In this document: positions 42,906 to 52,500 of the stretch, one piece after another
How the letters are laid out: each line of letters starts with the position of its first letter
Position numbering within the stretch: position 1 is the first letter of the stretch
Origin: BOG-908 sp965198915
GTDB taxonomy: Bacteria > Pseudomonadota > Alphaproteobacteria > Acetobacterales > Acetobacteraceae
Assembly: GCA_965198915.1 (NCBI GenBank)
Contig: CBDAQC010000002.1
Location: forward strand, 1,736,001-1,800,000
Length of the DNA: 64,000 nucleotides
Direction: 5' to 3'
Translations under genes and position numbers: made by a program
The notes under the pieces: generated by a model
Seen by the model: the letters and a program-made list of their open reading frames with translations, nothing else
What the model was told of the DNA's origin: nothing
The model's database searches: none

Positions 42906-42908
42906 GGG

Positions 42909-43042
42909 GAAGAAAGGCCTTCTTCTCCGAAGAAAAGAAGCAAAAGACTTTTGCTACGCTGTCGCGCACCTGTCCTGAGAGACCGCGACAGCGGAGTCAG
43001 AAGTTTTTTGCTTCTTTTTTTCAAAAAAGAAGGCCTTTCTTA
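42909..43042. repeat. Complete paired hairpin element (family 1) between regulator and kinase genes
   Basis: Left arm 42914-42954, core CGCTGTCGCG (42957-42966) and CGCGACAGCG (42984-42993), right arm 42998-43036 reversed. It separates the response regulator stop from the kinase start inside one apparent operon. Confidence 0.92.
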
Positions 43043-43043
43043 C

Positions 43044-43721
43044 TTACTCAGGCCTGAGCATGTAGCCAGCATTCCTGATCGTATGGATCAGCGACGTCGG
43101 GAACGGCTTGTCGATCTTCTGGCGCAGACGGCTCACATGCACGTCGATCACGTTCGTCTGAGGATCGAAATGATAGTCCCACACGCCTTCCAGCAGCATG
43201 GTGCGCGTCACCACCTGGCCGGCGTGGCGCATCAGATATTCCAGCAGGCGGAACTCGCGCGGCTGCAGGTCGATCTTCTGCCCGGCGCGCCGCACCCCGC
43301 GAGACAGCAGGTCCATCTCAAGATCGCCCACCAGCAGCTTGGTCTGCGGGCCGTCCGACTTGCCGCGTCGCGTCAGCGCCTCCACCCGGGCCAGCAGCTC
43401 GGAAAACGCGAACGGCTTGGTCAGGTAGTCGTCGCCGCCTGCTTTCAGCCCGGCCACACGCTCGTCCACCTGCGCCAAAGCGGATAGCAGCAGCACCGGC
43501 GTCGCGTTGTTCTGGCTGCGCAGGGTTTCCAGCAGGCGTATGCCGTCGATGCCGCCGGGCAGCATGCGGTCCAGGATGATCGTGTCGAACGCCTCGCTGG
43601 CCGCCATGAACAGGCCGTCCCGCCCGTTGTCGGAGTGCTCGACCACGTGGCCGGCCTCGCGCAGGCCCTTCACCACAAATTGCGCGACCGTGGGGTCGTC
43701 TTCCACCAGCAGGATGCGCAT
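43044..43721 (-). CDS. OmpR/PhoB-family response regulator
   Basis: A 225-residue DNA-binding regulator. The receiver domain starts MRILLVEDDPTVAQF; the phospho-acceptor is Asp51 in TIILDRMLPG, and the switch lysine is in DDYLTKPFAFSEL. The C-terminal winged helix includes LDLQPREF-like QKIDLQPREFRLLEYLMRH and VIDVHVSRLRQKID. It probably activates or represses the adjacent envelope genes once phosphorylated by the downstream kinase. It lies between degP and the kinase, all on the minus strand. Confidence 0.95.
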   Translation of the reverse strand: MRILLVEDDPTVAQFVVKGLREAGHVVEHSDNGRDGLFMAASEAFDTIILDRMLPGGIDGIRLLETLRSQNNATPVLLLSALAQVDERVAGLKAGGDDYLTKPFAFSELLARVEALTRRGKSDGPQTKLLVGDLEMDLLSRGVRRAGQKIDLQPREFRLLEYLMRHAGQVVTRTMLLEGVWDYHFDPQTNVIDVHVSRLRQKIDKPFPTSLIHTIRNAGYMLRPE

Positions 43722-43746
43722 CAGCAGGTCTTCCAGTTTGTGTGGA

Positions 43747-44829
43747 TCATTGTTCAGGCGGGCCTTCCGGCTCTGCCTGCGGCGGCTCGGGCGGCCGGCG
43801 GCCGACCACTACCGAGACGTCCAGGCTTTGCGCGCCGCGCCGCACATGCAGGCGCGCCGTGCCGCCGGGGTTCACCGCGGAGACGTCGCGTATCAGCTCG
43901 CGCGTGCTCTCCACGCGCTCGCCGTTGATGGCGGTCACCAGGTCGCCCGGCCGCAGCCCGGCACGCGCCGCGGGGCCACCGCGGTTTACCGCCGCGATCG
44001 CCGCACCGGCGTGCTTGTGGGCCGTGGTGTCCAAATCCACGCCCAGCCAGCCGCGGTCCACGTGGCCCTTGGCCAGCAGCTCGTCGACTATGCGCTGGGC
44101 GATCTCCGACGGAATAGCGAAGCCGATGCCCACCGAGCCGCCGGTGGGCGAGACGATGGCCGTGTTGAGCGCCACCACCTGGCCGGACATGTTGAAGGTG
44201 GGCCCGCCGGAATTGCCGGGGTTGATTGGCGCGTCGAGCTGGAAGAAATCGTCGAACGGCCCGGCGCCGATGTCACGCCCGCGCGCGCTGACGATGCCGG
44301 CGGTGACCGACCCGCCCAGCCCGAACGGATTGCCCGCCGCCATGATCCAGTCGCCCACCTGGACCGACCGGCTGTCCCCCCAGGGCACCGCGGCCAGCTT
44401 GTGGTCGGCGTCCACCTTGATCACCGCGATGTCCGTCAGCTCGTCACTGCCGATGACATGCGCCGGCAGCTCGGAGCCGTCGGTGAAGCTGACGAGTATC
44501 TTGTCCGCCTCGCCCACCACGTGGTTGTTGGTGACGATGATGCCGGTGGGATCGAGCACGAAGCCGGAGCCGGCGCCGATCATCTGCTCGCGCTTGCCCT
44601 TGAGGCGATCACGGAACGTCTTCTCGAACGGCGTGCCCTTCAGCTCGGGCGGCAGGCCGCCGGCCGCCTGCGGGTCCGCCACACTCATGCGCACGGCGAT
44701 GTTGACCACGGCGGGCACCACCCGTCGCACCAGGGGCGCGAAGGTGAGCGGGCCGGTCTGCACCAGCGGCTGCGCATGCAGCGTCGTGGCGGACAAGGCG
44801 AGAGACAGGAATGTCGCGGCATAGCGCAT
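43747..44829 (-). CDS. DegP/HtrA-like periplasmic serine protease with one PDZ domain
   Basis: Exported protease of 360 residues: signal peptide MRYAATFLSLALSATTLHAQ. Trypsin-like domain with the catalytic His in IVTNNHVVGEAD, Asp in LTDIAVIKVD, and Ser in NPGNSGGPTFNM. One PDZ domain follows (GWLGVDLDTT...ARAGLRPGDLVTAINGE). The length matches DegS/DegQ-like forms with a single PDZ rather than two-PDZ DegP. It degrades misfolded periplasmic proteins. It is the first gene of a degP-regulator-kinase-small protein cluster, a common envelope-stress layout. The start at 44829 opens the signal peptide. Confidence 0.93.
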   Translation of the reverse strand: MRYAATFLSLALSATTLHAQPLVQTGPLTFAPLVRRVVPAVVNIAVRMSVADPQAAGGLPPELKGTPFEKTFRDRLKGKREQMIGAGSGFVLDPTGIIVTNNHVVGEADKILVSFTDGSELPAHVIGSDELTDIAVIKVDADHKLAAVPWGDSRSVQVGDWIMAAGNPFGLGGSVTAGIVSARGRDIGAGPFDDFFQLDAPINPGNSGGPTFNMSGQVVALNTAIVSPTGGSVGIGFAIPSEIAQRIVDELLAKGHVDRGWLGVDLDTTAHKHAGAAIAAVNRGGPAARAGLRPGDLVTAINGERVESTRELIRDVSAVNPGGTARLHVRRGAQSLDVSVVVGRRPPEPPQAEPEGPPEQ

Positions 44830-45062
44830 GGTTACGATGTGGCATGGGCGCGATGGGGTAACAAGAATGCTCACCCGGGGCTGAATTCGGTGTAACGCGG
44901 GAAACGACGCGAAAGCTCGCCCCTTTCGGGACGGGCACCTCAGTCGGTGCACCAGGCCGTCGCGGCGGCGGAGCGGAGGCCGGCTGCGGAGCGAAGCTGG
45001 CTGTCGCTCTTTTCGGCGACGCGGGCCTTTCTTCCCCGGTCAGCCCCGTCCATCTAGACTGC

Positions 45063-45866
45063 ATGGCCAATATCGCCCACCTCCCTGACCGCGCCGTGCT
45101 CTCCGTCAGCGGCGTGGACCGCGTGGCCTTCCTGAACGGTCTCGTCTCCAACGACGTGGCGCAAGCCGCACCCGGACGTGCCGTCTGGGCCGCCCTGCTG
45201 ACCGCGCAGGGCAAGTGGCTCGCCGATTTCTTCATCTTCTCCGACGGCGAACGGCTGCTGCTGGATTGCGAGGCGGCCCAGGCGGCGATGCTGACGACGC
45301 GGCTCTCCCGCTACAGGCTTCGCGCGGAGGTGACGATCGCGCCCACGGCGCTGCGCGTGTACGCCGCCTGGCACGGGCCCGCGCCCGCCGGCCTGGCTGC
45401 GCCGGACCCCAGGCTGCCCGAAGCCGGCTGGCGCGTGCTCGCCGATGCGTTATCGGCGAACGCGGATCATGCCGGATGGGACGAGCATCGCCTTTCGTTG
45501 GGCTTGCCGGACGGCTCGCGAGACATGGAGGCGGAGAAGACCGTGCTGCTGGAAGCCGGCTTCGACGAGTTGCACGGCATTTCCTGGACCAAGGGCTGTT
45601 ACATGGGCCAGGAGCTGACGGCCCGCACGCGCTATCGCGGGCTGGTGAAACGACGGCTGCTGCCTGTCCTGGGCGCGGCGCCCCTGCCCGCGCCGGGAAC
45701 GCCGGTGATGGGCCAGGACCGCGAAGTGGGCACGATGCGCTCCAGCCGTGGCGGCCTGGGGCTAGCGGTGTTGCGGCTCGATGCGCTGGGCGGACCGCTC
45801 ACCGTGGGCGGCCAGGCGCTGCGTTGCAGCGTGCCCGGCTGGGCTGTGCTGCCGGAACTGGTGTAG
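45063..45866 (+). CDS. ygfZ: YgfZ-type folate-binding Fe-S cluster repair protein
   Basis: Cytoplasmic protein of 267 residues related to GcvT. It begins with HLPDRAVLSVSGVDRVAFLN and FLNGLVSNDV, and carries the diagnostic motif TKGCYMGQELTARTRYRG with the conserved cysteine. YgfZ binds a folate and helps keep certain Fe-S enzymes, such as MiaB, active. It lies divergent to degP across a 233-bp gap and just upstream of the Tim44-like gene. Confidence 0.93.
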   Translation: MANIAHLPDRAVLSVSGVDRVAFLNGLVSNDVAQAAPGRAVWAALLTAQGKWLADFFIFSDGERLLLDCEAAQAAMLTTRLSRYRLRAEVTIAPTALRVYAAWHGPAPAGLAAPDPRLPEAGWRVLADALSANADHAGWDEHRLSLGLPDGSRDMEAEKTVLLEAGFDELHGISWTKGCYMGQELTARTRYRGLVKRRLLPVLGAAPLPAPGTPVMGQDREVGTMRSSRGGLGLAVLRLDALGGPLTVGGQALRCSVPGWAVLPELV

Positions 45867-45940
45867 GCTGGCCTCAACTTCGACCGGCCTCGTTCCTATA
45901 TCGCGGTCTCGGCCCCACTCCGCTCATGACAGGTCCCGCA

Positions 45941-46876
45941 ATGCGCCGCTTCGCCCCCGTTCTGCTTGCCGTGCTGATCGCGCTTGCACCGGCATTGGCC
46001 GGCGCCAGGCCGGGCCAGGGAATGTCGCTCGGCAGCCGAGGCAGCCGCACGTATTCATCGGCGCCCAGCACCAACACCACGCCTTACGGCGGCGCGCCCA
46101 TACAGCGCAGCTACACACCCGATAGCGGCTCTTCCTACGGTTCGGGCTACGGCAATTCCGGCTATGGCGGCGCCTACGGCATGCGGCCGCACTCCTCCTT
46201 CGCCAGCGGCCTGCTCGGCGGGCTGGTGGGCGCCGGCATCGGCAGCATGCTGTTCGGCGGCGGGTTCTTCGGCCACGGCGCGGGCGGCTTCCTGGGCCTG
46301 CTGCTGCAGTTGTTCCTGCTGTATCTGCTGGCAAGCTGGGCGTACCGGCGCTTCTTCGCCGGCAATCTGGCCGTGGCGGGCGGCGGCATGTTCGGCCGCA
46401 TGGGCCAGGGGCTGAGCCGGCCGGGCGCGCGGCCCGCCGGCTTCTTCGGCGGCGGCGCCCGCGCCACTCGCCCGATTACGTTGACTCCGGCGGACTACCA
46501 GGCGTTCGACCAGGTGCTGCACAACATCCAGGCTGCCTGGTCCAAGCACGACGTGGCGGCACTTGCCACCATGACCACGCCGGAGATGACCAGCTTCTTC
46601 GCCGAGCAACTGGCCGAGCAGAACAGCCGCGGCGTGCGCAACTACACGGCCGATGTGCGGCTGCTGCAGGGTGACCTGTCGGAAGCGTGGTCGGAAGGTT
46701 CGCGCGAATACGCGACCGTCGCGATGCGGTTCTCCATGCTGGACGTAACCAAGGACAGCACGGGCCGCGTGGTGGATGGCAGTCTGACGGAGCGGGTGAC
46801 GGTGACGGAGCTGTGGACGTTCTTGCGCGCGCCTGGCGGGCGGTGGGTGTTGTCGGCAATACAGCAGGCAAGGTAA
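45941..46876 (+). CDS. Tim44-like domain membrane protein
   Basis: A 311-residue protein. The start at 45941 follows AGGTCCCGCA and opens a signal segment (RRFAPVLLAVLIALAPALAG). A low-complexity Ser/Gly/Tyr/Asn-rich region with repeated YG turns follows. Next comes a glycine-rich hydrophobic stretch and a span (GLLLQLFLLYLLASWAYRRF), then a C-terminal Tim44-like lipocalin-type domain beginning TPADYQAFDQVLHNIQAAWS and ending VTELWTFLRAPGGRWVLSA. The mitochondrial relative tethers import machinery to the membrane; the bacterial role is unknown. A paired hairpin element follows its stop. Confidence 0.88.
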   Translation: MRRFAPVLLAVLIALAPALAGARPGQGMSLGSRGSRTYSSAPSTNTTPYGGAPIQRSYTPDSGSSYGSGYGNSGYGGAYGMRPHSSFASGLLGGLVGAGIGSMLFGGGFFGHGAGGFLGLLLQLFLLYLLASWAYRRFFAGNLAVAGGGMFGRMGQGLSRPGARPAGFFGGGARATRPITLTPADYQAFDQVLHNIQAAWSKHDVAALATMTTPEMTSFFAEQLAEQNSRGVRNYTADVRLLQGDLSEAWSEGSREYATVAMRFSMLDVTKDSTGRVVDGSLTERVTVTELWTFLRAPGGRWVLSAIQQAR

Positions 46877-47009
46877 GGCAAGGCCTTCTTTTCTGAAGAA
46901 AAGAAGCAAAAGACTTTTTCTCCGCTGTCGCGAACCTGTCCTGCGGAGTCCGCGACAGCGGATCAAAAGTCTTTTGGCTCTTTTTTTCAAAAAAGAACTG
47001 CTTTCTTCA
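46877..47009. repeat. Complete paired hairpin element (family 1)
   Basis: It begins at the stop codon of the Tim44-like gene (GTAAGGCAAGGCC edge). Left arm of the CTTC/GAAG subtype, core CCGCTGTCGCG (46922-46932) inverted at CGCGACAGCGG (46951-46961), right arm of the GTTC/GAAC subtype to 47000. Confidence 0.92.
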
Positions 47010-47022
47010 GGAGCTCAACCGC

Positions 47023-48297
47023 GTGGGAAACATAGACCTGCTAGCGCGCCGCAATGCCGCGATCCCCCGCGCGCTAAGCCACGCAACATCCGTCTACGCG
47101 CACCACGCAAAAAACAGCGAGATCTGGGACATCGAGGGTAGGCGCTACGTGGATTTCGCCGGCGGCATCGCGGTGCTCAACACCGGACATTGCCATCCGC
47201 GGGTGATCGCGGCTGCCACCGAGCAGATGAACCGCTTCACGCACACCTGCGTGCAGGTGCTGGCCTACGAGCCCTACGTGGCGCTGGCCGAGCGGCTGAA
47301 TGCGCTGGCGCCGTTTGCGGGCCCGGCGCGCACAATCTTCTTCACCACGGGCGCCGAGGCGGTTGAGAACGCGGTGAAGATTGCCCGCGTGGCCACCGGC
47401 CGCAGCGGCATTATCGCGTTTTCCGGCAGCTTCCACGGCCGCACGATCCTGACCAGCGCCATGACGGGCAAGACGACGCCCTACAAGCGCGGCTTCGGGC
47501 CGTTTCCCGCCGAAATCTACCACGTGCCGTTCCCGGTGGCCCATCACGGCACGAGCGTCGCGGACTCGTTGAAGGCGCTAGAGTTCCTGTTCCGTGCGGA
47601 CATCGATCCCGCGCGTGTGGCCGCCATCATCATCGAGCCGGTGCAAGGCGAAGGCGGCTTCTACGAGGCGCCGACCGAGCTGCTTGTGGCGCTACGAGAG
47701 GTCTGCGACAGGCACGGCATCCTGCTGATCGCCGACGAGGTGCAGAGCGGCTTCGCGCGCACCGGCCGCATGTTCGCCATCGAGCATTCCGGCGTGCAGC
47801 CCGACCTGGTGACGATCGCTAAATCGCTGGCCGGCGGCTTCCCGCTGTCCGGCGTGATCGGCCGCGAGGCGGTGATGCAGGCGGCCGAGCCGGGCGGCCT
47901 GGGCGGCACCTACGCCGGCAACCCGATCGCCTGTGCCGCGGCATTGGCGGTGCTGGACGTGATACGCGACGAGGGTTTGCTGGCGCGCGCGGACGCCATC
48001 GGCGCGCGCATAAAGGCGCGTGTGGGCGAGATCACCCAGCGCAACGACACGCTGCCGATCGGCGCGATACGCGGGCCGGGTGCGATGGTCGGTTTCGAGA
48101 TCTTCCGCGAGCGTGGCGGCACGGAGCCGGATGCGGAGGCCACGAAGCGCGTGACGGCGCGCGCGCTGGAGCATGGCCTGGTGCTGCTGTCCTGCGGCGT
48201 CTACTCCAACGTGATACGCATCCTGGTTCCGCTCACGGTACAGGATGCGGTGCTGGAGGAAGGGCTGGGTATGCTGGAGCAGGCGCTGGTTGCCTAG
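47023..48297 (+). CDS. gabT: 4-aminobutyrate aminotransferase (class III)
   Basis: PLP-dependent aminotransferase of 424 residues from GTG 47023 with GGAG upstream. Features: YVDFAGGIAVLNTGHCHPRV, FFTTGAEAVENAVKIAR, SFHGRTILTSAMTGKT, and the lysine in LVTIAKSLAGGFPLSG. GTYAGNPIACAAALAVLD and the arginine in IRILVPLT complete the pattern of GABA/5-aminovalerate transaminases. It moves the amino group of GABA to 2-oxoglutarate to give succinate semialdehyde. No succinate-semialdehyde dehydrogenase follows. Putrescine or ornithine substrates are possible alternatives. Confidence 0.92.
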   Translation: MGNIDLLARRNAAIPRALSHATSVYAHHAKNSEIWDIEGRRYVDFAGGIAVLNTGHCHPRVIAAATEQMNRFTHTCVQVLAYEPYVALAERLNALAPFAGPARTIFFTTGAEAVENAVKIARVATGRSGIIAFSGSFHGRTILTSAMTGKTTPYKRGFGPFPAEIYHVPFPVAHHGTSVADSLKALEFLFRADIDPARVAAIIIEPVQGEGGFYEAPTELLVALREVCDRHGILLIADEVQSGFARTGRMFAIEHSGVQPDLVTIAKSLAGGFPLSGVIGREAVMQAAEPGGLGGTYAGNPIACAAALAVLDVIRDEGLLARADAIGARIKARVGEITQRNDTLPIGAIRGPGAMVGFEIFRERGGTEPDAEATKRVTARALEHGLVLLSCGVYSNVIRILVPLTVQDAVLEEGLGMLEQALVA

Positions 48298-48299
48298 AT

Positions 48300-48400
48300 A
48301 GGCAAGGTTGGGGTTCTGCCCCAAACCAAGCTCGGGCCACCAGACCCCCATCTGCTTGACGATGACGGGGTCCAGGGGCAGACCCCCTGGCCTTACACAG
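48300..48400. repeat. GC-rich hairpin repeat (family 2)
   Basis: GGGGTTCTGCCCC dyad, then GGTCTGG-type strings, then GGGGTCCAGGGGCAGACCCCCTGGCC. It is related to the 1225 and 60674 copies and lies between the convergent gabT and secreted-protein genes. Confidence 0.7.
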
Positions 48401-48405
48401 TCGAG

Positions 48406-49044
48406 CTACTTGCTCGCCGTGTTCACCGTAAAAGTCAGCGTCTCCATCGATTTCTGCCCACCCGCCTGTGCAGCAGGCTTTAGAAATTCAATGCTGCTGC
48501 CTTGCGCTGATGGCGTGTTGGCCGGCGCCAACGGCTTGCCGAAAGCGATCGCCGACGGATAGACCAGACTGACCTGACAGCCGGGATACGTCTCCGTTCC
48601 GGCAAACCCGACATTATCTGACCCGATCTCGATCGTGTACCCCGTACTCCCGTTTGACGGAGCGAGCAGTTCCACCGATCCCTGCATCGACGGCGCAAAA
48701 GCCATATGCTGATCGTTGAGGCTTACGACTATCAGGGTGGATGTTGGAACGAAGACGTTCCTGGTCGTCTGAGACGCGGGAGCCGCACTGGATTTATTGA
48801 AATACAGGCTGCAACCAGGGCCGCATGGCGTCACCGCCGCGAAATCCGCAGGCCTGTACTGGGTGTAGATCGTGATTGTCTTTCCAGACAGATCGTCGCC
48901 TGCAGGGCCGAAGATGCCGTAGGTGTCCGTTGTCTCCGATCCGGACACCGTGGCCGAAACATACTGGACCACCGGTTGCGCCTCGGCCACGGCGCCGAAA
49001 CTCGAAAGAACGGCAACCAGCAAGGTGACAGTAGAAATTTGCAT
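48406..49044 (-). CDS. Secreted protein of unknown function
   Basis: Exported 212-residue protein with a clear signal peptide (QISTVTLLVAVLSSFGAVAE, AEAQ cleavage). The mature part is Ser/Thr-rich and beta-prone, for example VSGSETTDTYGIFGPAGDDL and GSTGYTIEIGSDNVGF, with three cysteines (PCGPGCSLYF and YPGCQVSLVY). It has no PEP-CTERM, anchor or enzyme motif. Not recognised. The string TDTYGIFGPAGDDLSGKTIT resembles proteins that also occur in PEP-CTERM relatives, a weak impression. It is followed by a family 2 hairpin repeat. Confidence 0.7.
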   Translation of the reverse strand: MQISTVTLLVAVLSSFGAVAEAQPVVQYVSATVSGSETTDTYGIFGPAGDDLSGKTITIYTQYRPADFAAVTPCGPGCSLYFNKSSAAPASQTTRNVFVPTSTLIVVSLNDQHMAFAPSMQGSVELLAPSNGSTGYTIEIGSDNVGFAGTETYPGCQVSLVYPSAIAFGKPLAPANTPSAQGSSIEFLKPAAQAGGQKSMETLTFTVNTASK

Positions 49045-49527
49045 AATCACTCTTTTCTTTGACGGGCCAAGACTGGACGCTGTGTAAGTGAGGAGACAAT
49101 GAACAATCCGTGTGCCTTGGCGGCGCTTATCGCATTGAGGATCGACGCGGGCCAGCAGCAGGGTCCTCACCTGTGCCGCACCGATGGGCTTGGGTGATAG
49201 AACACCTCGAACGTGTAAGCCGGATGTCCCTTCTCGACCCGTTCTCGCTTTTGTTGCTGTTATCGTAGCTGATGTTCGGCCAGGTTCGCCGCCACTAGGA
49301 GTTCTTGGGTCTGCCCGTGACGCACAACGATGAACACGGACACGAAGGCAGCGGTGGTCGCCAGTATCTTGTCCGCCAGATCACGCCCGGTCTTGTGGTG
49401 CATGTGCGGTTCGACTTCGGGCGGCCCAGAGCATTGCCGTCTCCTCAGCCAAATGCCGCTAGCCTACGCGCCCGACAGCCGCACGCGCGTCGGCTGCCGC
49501 AAGCAAGCGGCGGCTATCTCGGCAAAA
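49045..49527. other. 483-base gap without a supportable gene
   Basis: It contains the promoter of the secreted protein gene near 49050-49080. A 47-codon minus-strand frame (49260-49403) starting MHHKTGRDLADKI and ending LAEHQLR has no ribosome site and no known relative I can name. It could be a remnant of a larger gene. No repeats until the hairpin arm at 49528. Confidence 0.45.
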
Positions 49528-49590
49528 CGCGACAGCGCAGACAAAAGCTTTTTGCTTCTTTTTCTCGAAAAAGAAGGCCTTGCTTCCTTC
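49528..49590 (-). repeat. Half of the paired hairpin element (family 1)
   Basis: CGCGACAGCG half-core (49528-49537) followed by a reversed arm CAAAAGCTTTTTG, CTTCTTTTTCTCGAAAAAGAAG, GCCTTGCTTCC. It ends four bases before the putA stop codon. The left half is missing. Confidence 0.88.
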
Positions 49591-49593
49591 TTT

Positions 49594-52500
49594 CTACTCC
49601 TCAGCCGCCAGCAAAGCCGCATTCCCGCCAGCCGCCGCCGTGTTGACGGAAACCGTCTGCTCCACCCCGAACCGCCGCAGATAATCCGGCCCGCCCGCTT
49701 TGGGCCCCGTGCCGGACAGACCGGACCCGCCGAACGGCTGCACGCCCACCACCGCGCCGATCATGTTGCGGTTGACGTAGATGTTGCCGGTGGACAGCCG
49801 TGCCGCGATGCGCTCGGCCGCTGCATCGATGCGCGTGTGTATGCCGAGCGTAAGGCCGTAGCCGCTGGCCTCGATCGCGTCCAGCAGCGCTTCCTGCTCG
49901 GCGCCGCGGTAGCGCACAACGTGCAACACCGGGCCGAAAATCTCCTGTGCCAGGTCGCGTGGGCGGTCCAGCTCGAAGATGTGCGGCGCCACGAAGAAGC
50001 CGCGCTCCGGCGCCGTGCCGGCGTAGTGCACGCGCGCGGTGGCGCGCATACGCGCTATGTGGTCCAGCAAGCGATGTTGCGCTTCGGCATCCACCACCGG
50101 GCCGATATGCGTGCTGGGATCACGCGGATCGCCGAGTTTCAGTTCCTGCGCGGCGCCTGCGAGCATCTTGAACACGCGGTCAGCCACATCTTCCTGCACG
50201 CACATCAGGCGTAGTGCGGAACAGCGCTGGCCCGCGCTGCGGAACGCGCTCGTCACCGCGTCGTCCACCACCTGTTCGGGCAACGCGGTCGCGTCCACGA
50301 TCATCGCGTTTATGCCGCCGGTTTCGGCGATCAGCGGCACGATCGGGCCGTCTTTGGCGGCCAACGCGCGGTTTATCGCCCAGGCCACCTGCGTCGATCC
50401 GGTGAACGCCACACCGGCCACGTCGCGGTGCGCCACCAGCAACGCGCCGATCGCCCCGTCGCCGACCACGAGGTGCAGCGCGCTGGCGGGCACGCCCGCC
50501 TGGTGCAGCAGGCGGACCGCTTCGGCGGCCACCAGCGGCGTCTGCTCGGCGGGCTTTGCCACCACCGTGTTGCCCGCGGCCAGCGCCGCGCCAACCTGGC
50601 CCAGGAAGATGGCCAGCGGGAAATTCCATGGCGAGATGCAGACGAACACGCCGCGGCCCCGGCGGCGCAGCGTGTTGCGCTCGCCGGTAGGGCCCGGCAG
50701 CGTCTCGCCGGCAGCGCCGAACAGCGCGCGCGCCTGTGCGGCGTAATAGCGCAGGAAGTCCACCGCCTCGCGTATTTCCGCCACACCGTCGTCCAGGGTC
50801 TTGCCGCCCTCGTCGGCAAGCAGCGCCAGCAGCCGGCCGCGCTGCTGTTCCAGCAAGTCGGCCGCGCGCTCCAGAGCATCGGCACGCGCGGCGGCCGGCG
50901 TGTGGGACCACGCGCGGAACCCGGCCCTTGCCGCCGCCATTGCCTGGTCGGCCTGCTCCGGCGTCGCGTCTGTGACGTCGCCGATGACCCGCGCCCCGTC
51001 CACCGGACAGATGGCCGGCCGCGCTGCACCCGTCTGCAGCGCGCCGTCGATCACGGACGCGGCGGTGCCGGGCCCCTCGTGGCGCGTCACCTCGGCCAGC
51101 AACCGCTCCAGCGAAGCCGCGTCGCCGAACTCCACACCGGCCGAGTTGCGCCGCTCGCTACCAAAAAGCGCCGCGGGCAAAGGCAGGGACGCGTTGCGCG
51201 CACGCGCGGGCGCGCCCACGATCGCCGCCGGCCGCCGCAGCAGCGTGTCCACCGGCACGTCCGCATCGGCCGCCACCGACACGAAGGACGAGTTCGCCCC
51301 GTTCTCCAGCAGGCGCCGCACCAGATACGCCAGCAGATCCTGGTGCACGCCCACCGGCGCGTAGGTGCGCACCGCCACCCCGGGATGACCCTCCAGCAAC
51401 GAGGCGTAGAGCGCGTCGCCCATGCCGTGCAGCCGCTGGAACTCGTAGCCCTCGGTGTCGCCGGCGCGCTCCATCACGCTGGCCACGGTCAGCGCGTTGT
51501 GGGTGGCGAATTGCGGGTAGATGCGCGGGCGCTGCGCCAGCAGGCGTTCCGCGCAGGCCATGTAGCTGAGGTCCGTCATCGGCTTGCGGGTGAACACGGG
51601 GTAGTCGGCCAGGCCGCGCTCCTGCGCGCGCTTCACCTCGGTGTCCCAGTAGGCGCCCTTCACCAGGCGCACCATGAAGCGCCGGTCCAGTGACTCCGCG
51701 AGCTGGCCCACCCAGTCGATCGTCTCGCGCGCGCGCTTGCCGTAGGCCTGCACCGCGAGCCCGAACCCGTCCCAGCCGGAAAGCTGCCGGTCCTCCGCCA
51801 CGGCGGCGATCACGTCCAGAGACAGCTCCAGCCGGTCGGCCTCCTCCGCGTCCACGGTGAAATTCAGCCCGTGTATCGCCGCCGCACGGGCCAGCTCGCG
51901 CACGCGCGGCACCAGCTCGTCCATCACGCGGGCGCGGCTCACCGCCTCGTAGCGCGGGTGCAGCGCCGACAACTTTACGCTGATACCCGGCCGGTCCGGC
52001 AGCGGCTTGTTGCCGGCGGCACGGCCGATTGCCGCAATCGCGTCGGCGTAACTGGCCTGGTAGTGCGCCGCGTCCTCGGCGGTGCGCGCGCCCTCTCCCA
52101 GCATGTCGAAACTGTAGCGAAACACCCGGCCGGCGCGTGATCCGGCACGGGCCAGCGCCTCCTCGATCGTCTGTCCCAGCACGAAGTGGTTGCCCATCAC
52201 CCGCATCGCCTGGCGCAGCGCGCCGCGCACCGTGGGCAGGCCCAGCCGGCGCACCACGCCGCGCAATATGCCCTCCGGTGTGTCGGCAGGCCCGATCAGC
52301 CGGGCGGACAGGCCCAGCGCCCAGGCGGAGGCGGACACCAGAAGCGAGTCCGGCCGGCTGTCCGGCCCCTGCGCGAAACCGCCCTGCCCCAACTTGTCCT
52401 CGATCAGCCGGTCCGCGGTGGCGTCGTCCGGCACGCGCAGCAGCCCCTCGGCCAGCACCATCAGCGCCAGGCCTTCCGGCGTGGACAGCGAATACTCGCG

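Noticed and set aside
20611..47009. CRISPR array as explanation for the dispersed repeats
   Set aside because: Copies are kilobases apart, lie at gene ends, have internal palindromes and no regular unique spacers; no cas genes are present.
49260..49403. 47-codon minus-strand ORF beginning MHHKTGRDLADKI
   Set aside because: No ribosome site, no recognised family and decayed surroundings; listed only as a possible remnant.
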